DNA of 6,702 bases from DATGKR01 sp035294565. Lineage in GTDB: Bacteria; Actinomycetota; Acidimicrobiia; Acidimicrobiales; Palsa-688. The DNA lies in contig DATGKR010000201.1 of NCBI GenBank assembly GCA_035294565.1, positions 1 to 6,702 on the forward strand. Direction: 5' to 3'. The position numbers and the translations under genes were made by a program. Positions 5,376 through 6,702 of the stretch are shown here, piece by piece; within the stretch, counting starts at the first letter, position 1, and each line of letters opens with the position of its first letter. The notes under the pieces were generated by a model. The model saw only the letters and a program-made list of their open reading frames with translations. It had not been told where the DNA came from and did not search any database.

Positions 5376-6554
5376 GTGGGAGCGCTCGACGGGATAAAGG
5401 TGGTGGAGGTCGGCCTGCTGGTGCAGGGCCCCCAGGCGGCGGCCGTGCTCGCCGAGTGGGGAGCAGATGTGGTCAAAGTGGAGCTCCCGCGGCTGGGCGA
5501 CCAGAGCCGATGGCTGCCCGTGGCGCCAGACGACCCGAGGTCGGCGTACTTCCAGGCGTGCAACAGGGGCAAGCGCAGCGTCACCCTCGACCTTCGCCGC
5601 CCCGAGGGTCGGGAGGCGTTCATTCGCCTGGCCGGGATCTCGGACGTGGTGATCAGCAACTTCAAGCCGGGCACCATGGAAGCCTGGGGCCTCGGCCACG
5701 CCCAGCTCTCCGAGCGTAACCCGGCCCTGGTGGTGGCGGAGAGCTCCACCTTCGGATCCTCTGGGCCCGACGCCGGCCGCGAGGGGGCCGACCTGTCAGG
5801 CCAGGCGGCCGGCGGGCTGATCTCGACGACCGGCGTCGACGGCGGGGAGCCCACCCCGGTGGGAGCGACCGTGGCCGACCACATTGCCAGCCAGAACCTG
5901 GTGGCGGGCATCCTCGCCGCCCTCGTTGCCAGGATCCGCACAGGTCGGGGCCAGAAGGTGGAGACGTCGCTTTTGGGCGGCCAGATCTGGGCGCAGGCGA
6001 GCGAGATCACCGCCTACCTGCTCACCGGGCGGGTGCCCCGCCGGGCCAACCGGGGTAACTCGCTGATACCCGGCCTCTACACCCTGCTGCCCACAGCCGA
6101 CGGCTGGGTCGCCGTGGTGGGCGTCACCGGTCCCGCCCGGGCGACGTTGTTCGCGTTGGCCGGCAAGCCGGATCTCGCCGAGCGGTTCGCGCAGCCCCTC
6201 TACAGCGAAGCGGATAAAGACGCCATCTACGAAGAGCTCGCCCCTCTCCTCAGGCGCCGAACGACCGCCGAGTGGTGCTCTGCCTTGGCGGACGCCGGCA
6301 TCCGCCACGCCCCGGTACGGGACTACTCGCAGATCGCCGCCGACCCCGGCGTGCGGGCCAACGGTTACCTCGCCGAGGTAGCCGGGCCGGAAGGCCCCGC
6401 GACTGTCGTGGCCTGCCCGGTGCGTTTTAGCGCCACCCCGGCCACCCCAGCGGCGAGAGCCCCCGAGCTGGGCGAGCACACCGAGGAAGTCCTGCTCGAG
6501 CTGGGGTACGGCTGGGACGAGATCGCCGCCATGTCGTCAGCCGGAACCGTCTGA
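5376..6554 (+). CDS. CaiB/BaiF (class III) CoA-transferase homologue lacking the usual catalytic Asp
   Basis: This is a 392-residue member of the class III CoA-transferase family, whose enzymes move CoA between carboxylic acids; relatives are racemases. The length is typical. Family landmarks run in order: LDGIKVVEVG at the N-terminus, LAEWGADVVKVE (25-36), the CoA-contacting NRGKRSVTLDL (63-73), VISNFKPGTMEAWGL (92-106), GSSGPDAGREGADLSGQAAGG (in 127-147), ILAALVARIRTGRGQKVE (179-196) and C-terminal HAPVRDYSQIAADPGVRANG (311-330). Aligned from memory to formyl-CoA transferase through GILAAL and TGRGQKV, the catalytic Asp169 position falls on Gly201 (SLLGGQIW). It may therefore be a CoA-binding non-transferase or use another residue. 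GTG 5376 is chosen because it gives the usual short leader; GTG 5370 is nearly as good, and neither has a strong ribosome site. It probably follows the heptad gene on one transcript. Confidence 0.92.
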   Translation: MGALDGIKVVEVGLLVQGPQAAAVLAEWGADVVKVELPRLGDQSRWLPVAPDDPRSAYFQACNRGKRSVTLDLRRPEGREAFIRLAGISDVVISNFKPGTMEAWGLGHAQLSERNPALVVAESSTFGSSGPDAGREGADLSGQAAGGLISTTGVDGGEPTPVGATVADHIASQNLVAGILAALVARIRTGRGQKVETSLLGGQIWAQASEITAYLLTGRVPRRANRGNSLIPGLYTLLPTADGWVAVVGVTGPARATLFALAGKPDLAERFAQPLYSEADKDAIYEELAPLLRRRTTAEWCSALADAGIRHAPVRDYSQIAADPGVRANGYLAEVAGPEGPATVVACPVRFSATPATPAARAPELGEHTEEVLLELGYGWDEIAAMSSAGTV

Positions 6555-6573
6555 AAACGGTCCCGAAAACACC

Positions 6574-6599
6574 GGTGGCGCCCCCGGAGGGGCGCCACC
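6574..6599 (+). terminator. Perfect 11-bp stem hairpin after the CoA-transferase gene
   Basis: GGTGGCGCCCC (6574-6584) pairs exactly with GGGGCGCCACC (6589-6599) around the loop CGGA, 19 bases after the TGA. No T-run follows, as is common for actinobacterial terminator hairpins. Position and stem strength make a 3'-end role likely. Confidence 0.65.
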
Positions 6600-6637
6600 A
6601 GCGGAGCGGCCCGAGCGGCGGATCTCGGAACCGCTCT

Positions 6638-6673
6638 CCTGGAGCAGGTGGCGGGTTCCCGCTCCAGGTTCTT
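6638..6673 (+). terminator. Second hairpin followed by TTCTT
   Basis: CCTGGAGC (6638-6645) is the exact reverse complement of GCTCCAGG (6661-6668). The 15-base loop can itself form GCGGG/CCCGC when the outer stem shortens. TTCTT follows directly. It may back up the hairpin at 6574 or end a transcript arriving from the right. The rest of 6600-6702 shows no supportable gene. Confidence 0.4.
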
Positions 6674-6702
6674 AACCATACTCCCGTCCTGACAGAACCG
6701 GC

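Noticed and set aside
4616..6010. EthD-like protein extended N-terminally by about 360 residues
   Set aside because: A strong GGAGG and ATG sit at the natural EthD start. The extension is antisense to the CoA-transferase homologue and is Ser/Arg/Pro-rich shadow.
6365..6679. Minus-strand gene starting near 6679
   Set aside because: It overlaps the CoA-transferase 3' end and both hairpins, has no clear ribosome site, and its composition is that of a shadow frame.
1..6702. tRNA, rRNA, riboswitch, transposase, toxin-antitoxin or phage-defence genes
   Set aside because: I looked for tRNA-like arms, IS ends, transposase or nuclease motifs and small paired toxin-like frames, and saw none that could be supported.

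Overview
This GC-rich window (roughly 70% G+C by eye) looks like actinobacterial chromosome. The very high G/C at third codon positions, the GTG starts, two soluble P450s, a CaiB/BaiF-type CoA-transferase and an EthD-like protein recall soil Acidimicrobiia or Mycobacteriales/Frankiales-like organisms. That placement is inference from style and gene content; no marker gene is present.

Layout from left to right. The last 22 codons of an unidentified plus-strand gene end at 70. A 157-bp convergent gap follows, mostly filled by five 24-bp tandem repeats (91-210). Next come two cytochrome P450 genes set head to head, one on the minus strand (228-1439) and one on the plus strand (1420-2742). Their 5' coding ends overlap by 20 bp. 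After 57 bp comes a membrane-bound diguanylate cyclase (2800-4308) with a dCache-like outer domain and a GGDEF domain that lacks the RxxD inhibitory site. Its stop codon lies in a 47-bp tandem duplication. The following 307-bp convergent gap has no gene but carries a second repeat family with a 62-bp period. A small EthD-family protein is on the minus strand (4616-4921). Divergent from it, after 57 bp, are a 124-residue protein of nine proline-containing heptads plus one membrane helix (4979-5353) and a CaiB/BaiF CoA-transferase homologue (5376-6554). The CoA-transferase homologue has Gly where the catalytic Asp is expected. Two hairpins lie downstream, and the last ~100 bases hold no supportable gene.

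How the genes may work together: P450s, an EthD-like protein and a CoA-transferase homologue fit oxidation and CoA-dependent breakdown of hydrophobic substrates such as terpenoids, steroids or ethers. No ferredoxin, ferredoxin reductase or transcriptional regulator is visible, so electrons for the P450s must come from elsewhere. The diguanylate cyclase is probably a bystander or a loosely co-transcribed sensor. I see no clear defence system, mobile element, CRISPR array or RNA gene. The least ordinary items are the heptad-repeat membrane protein, the altered CoA-transferase active site, the overlapping divergent P450 starts and the two repeat families in the convergent gaps.
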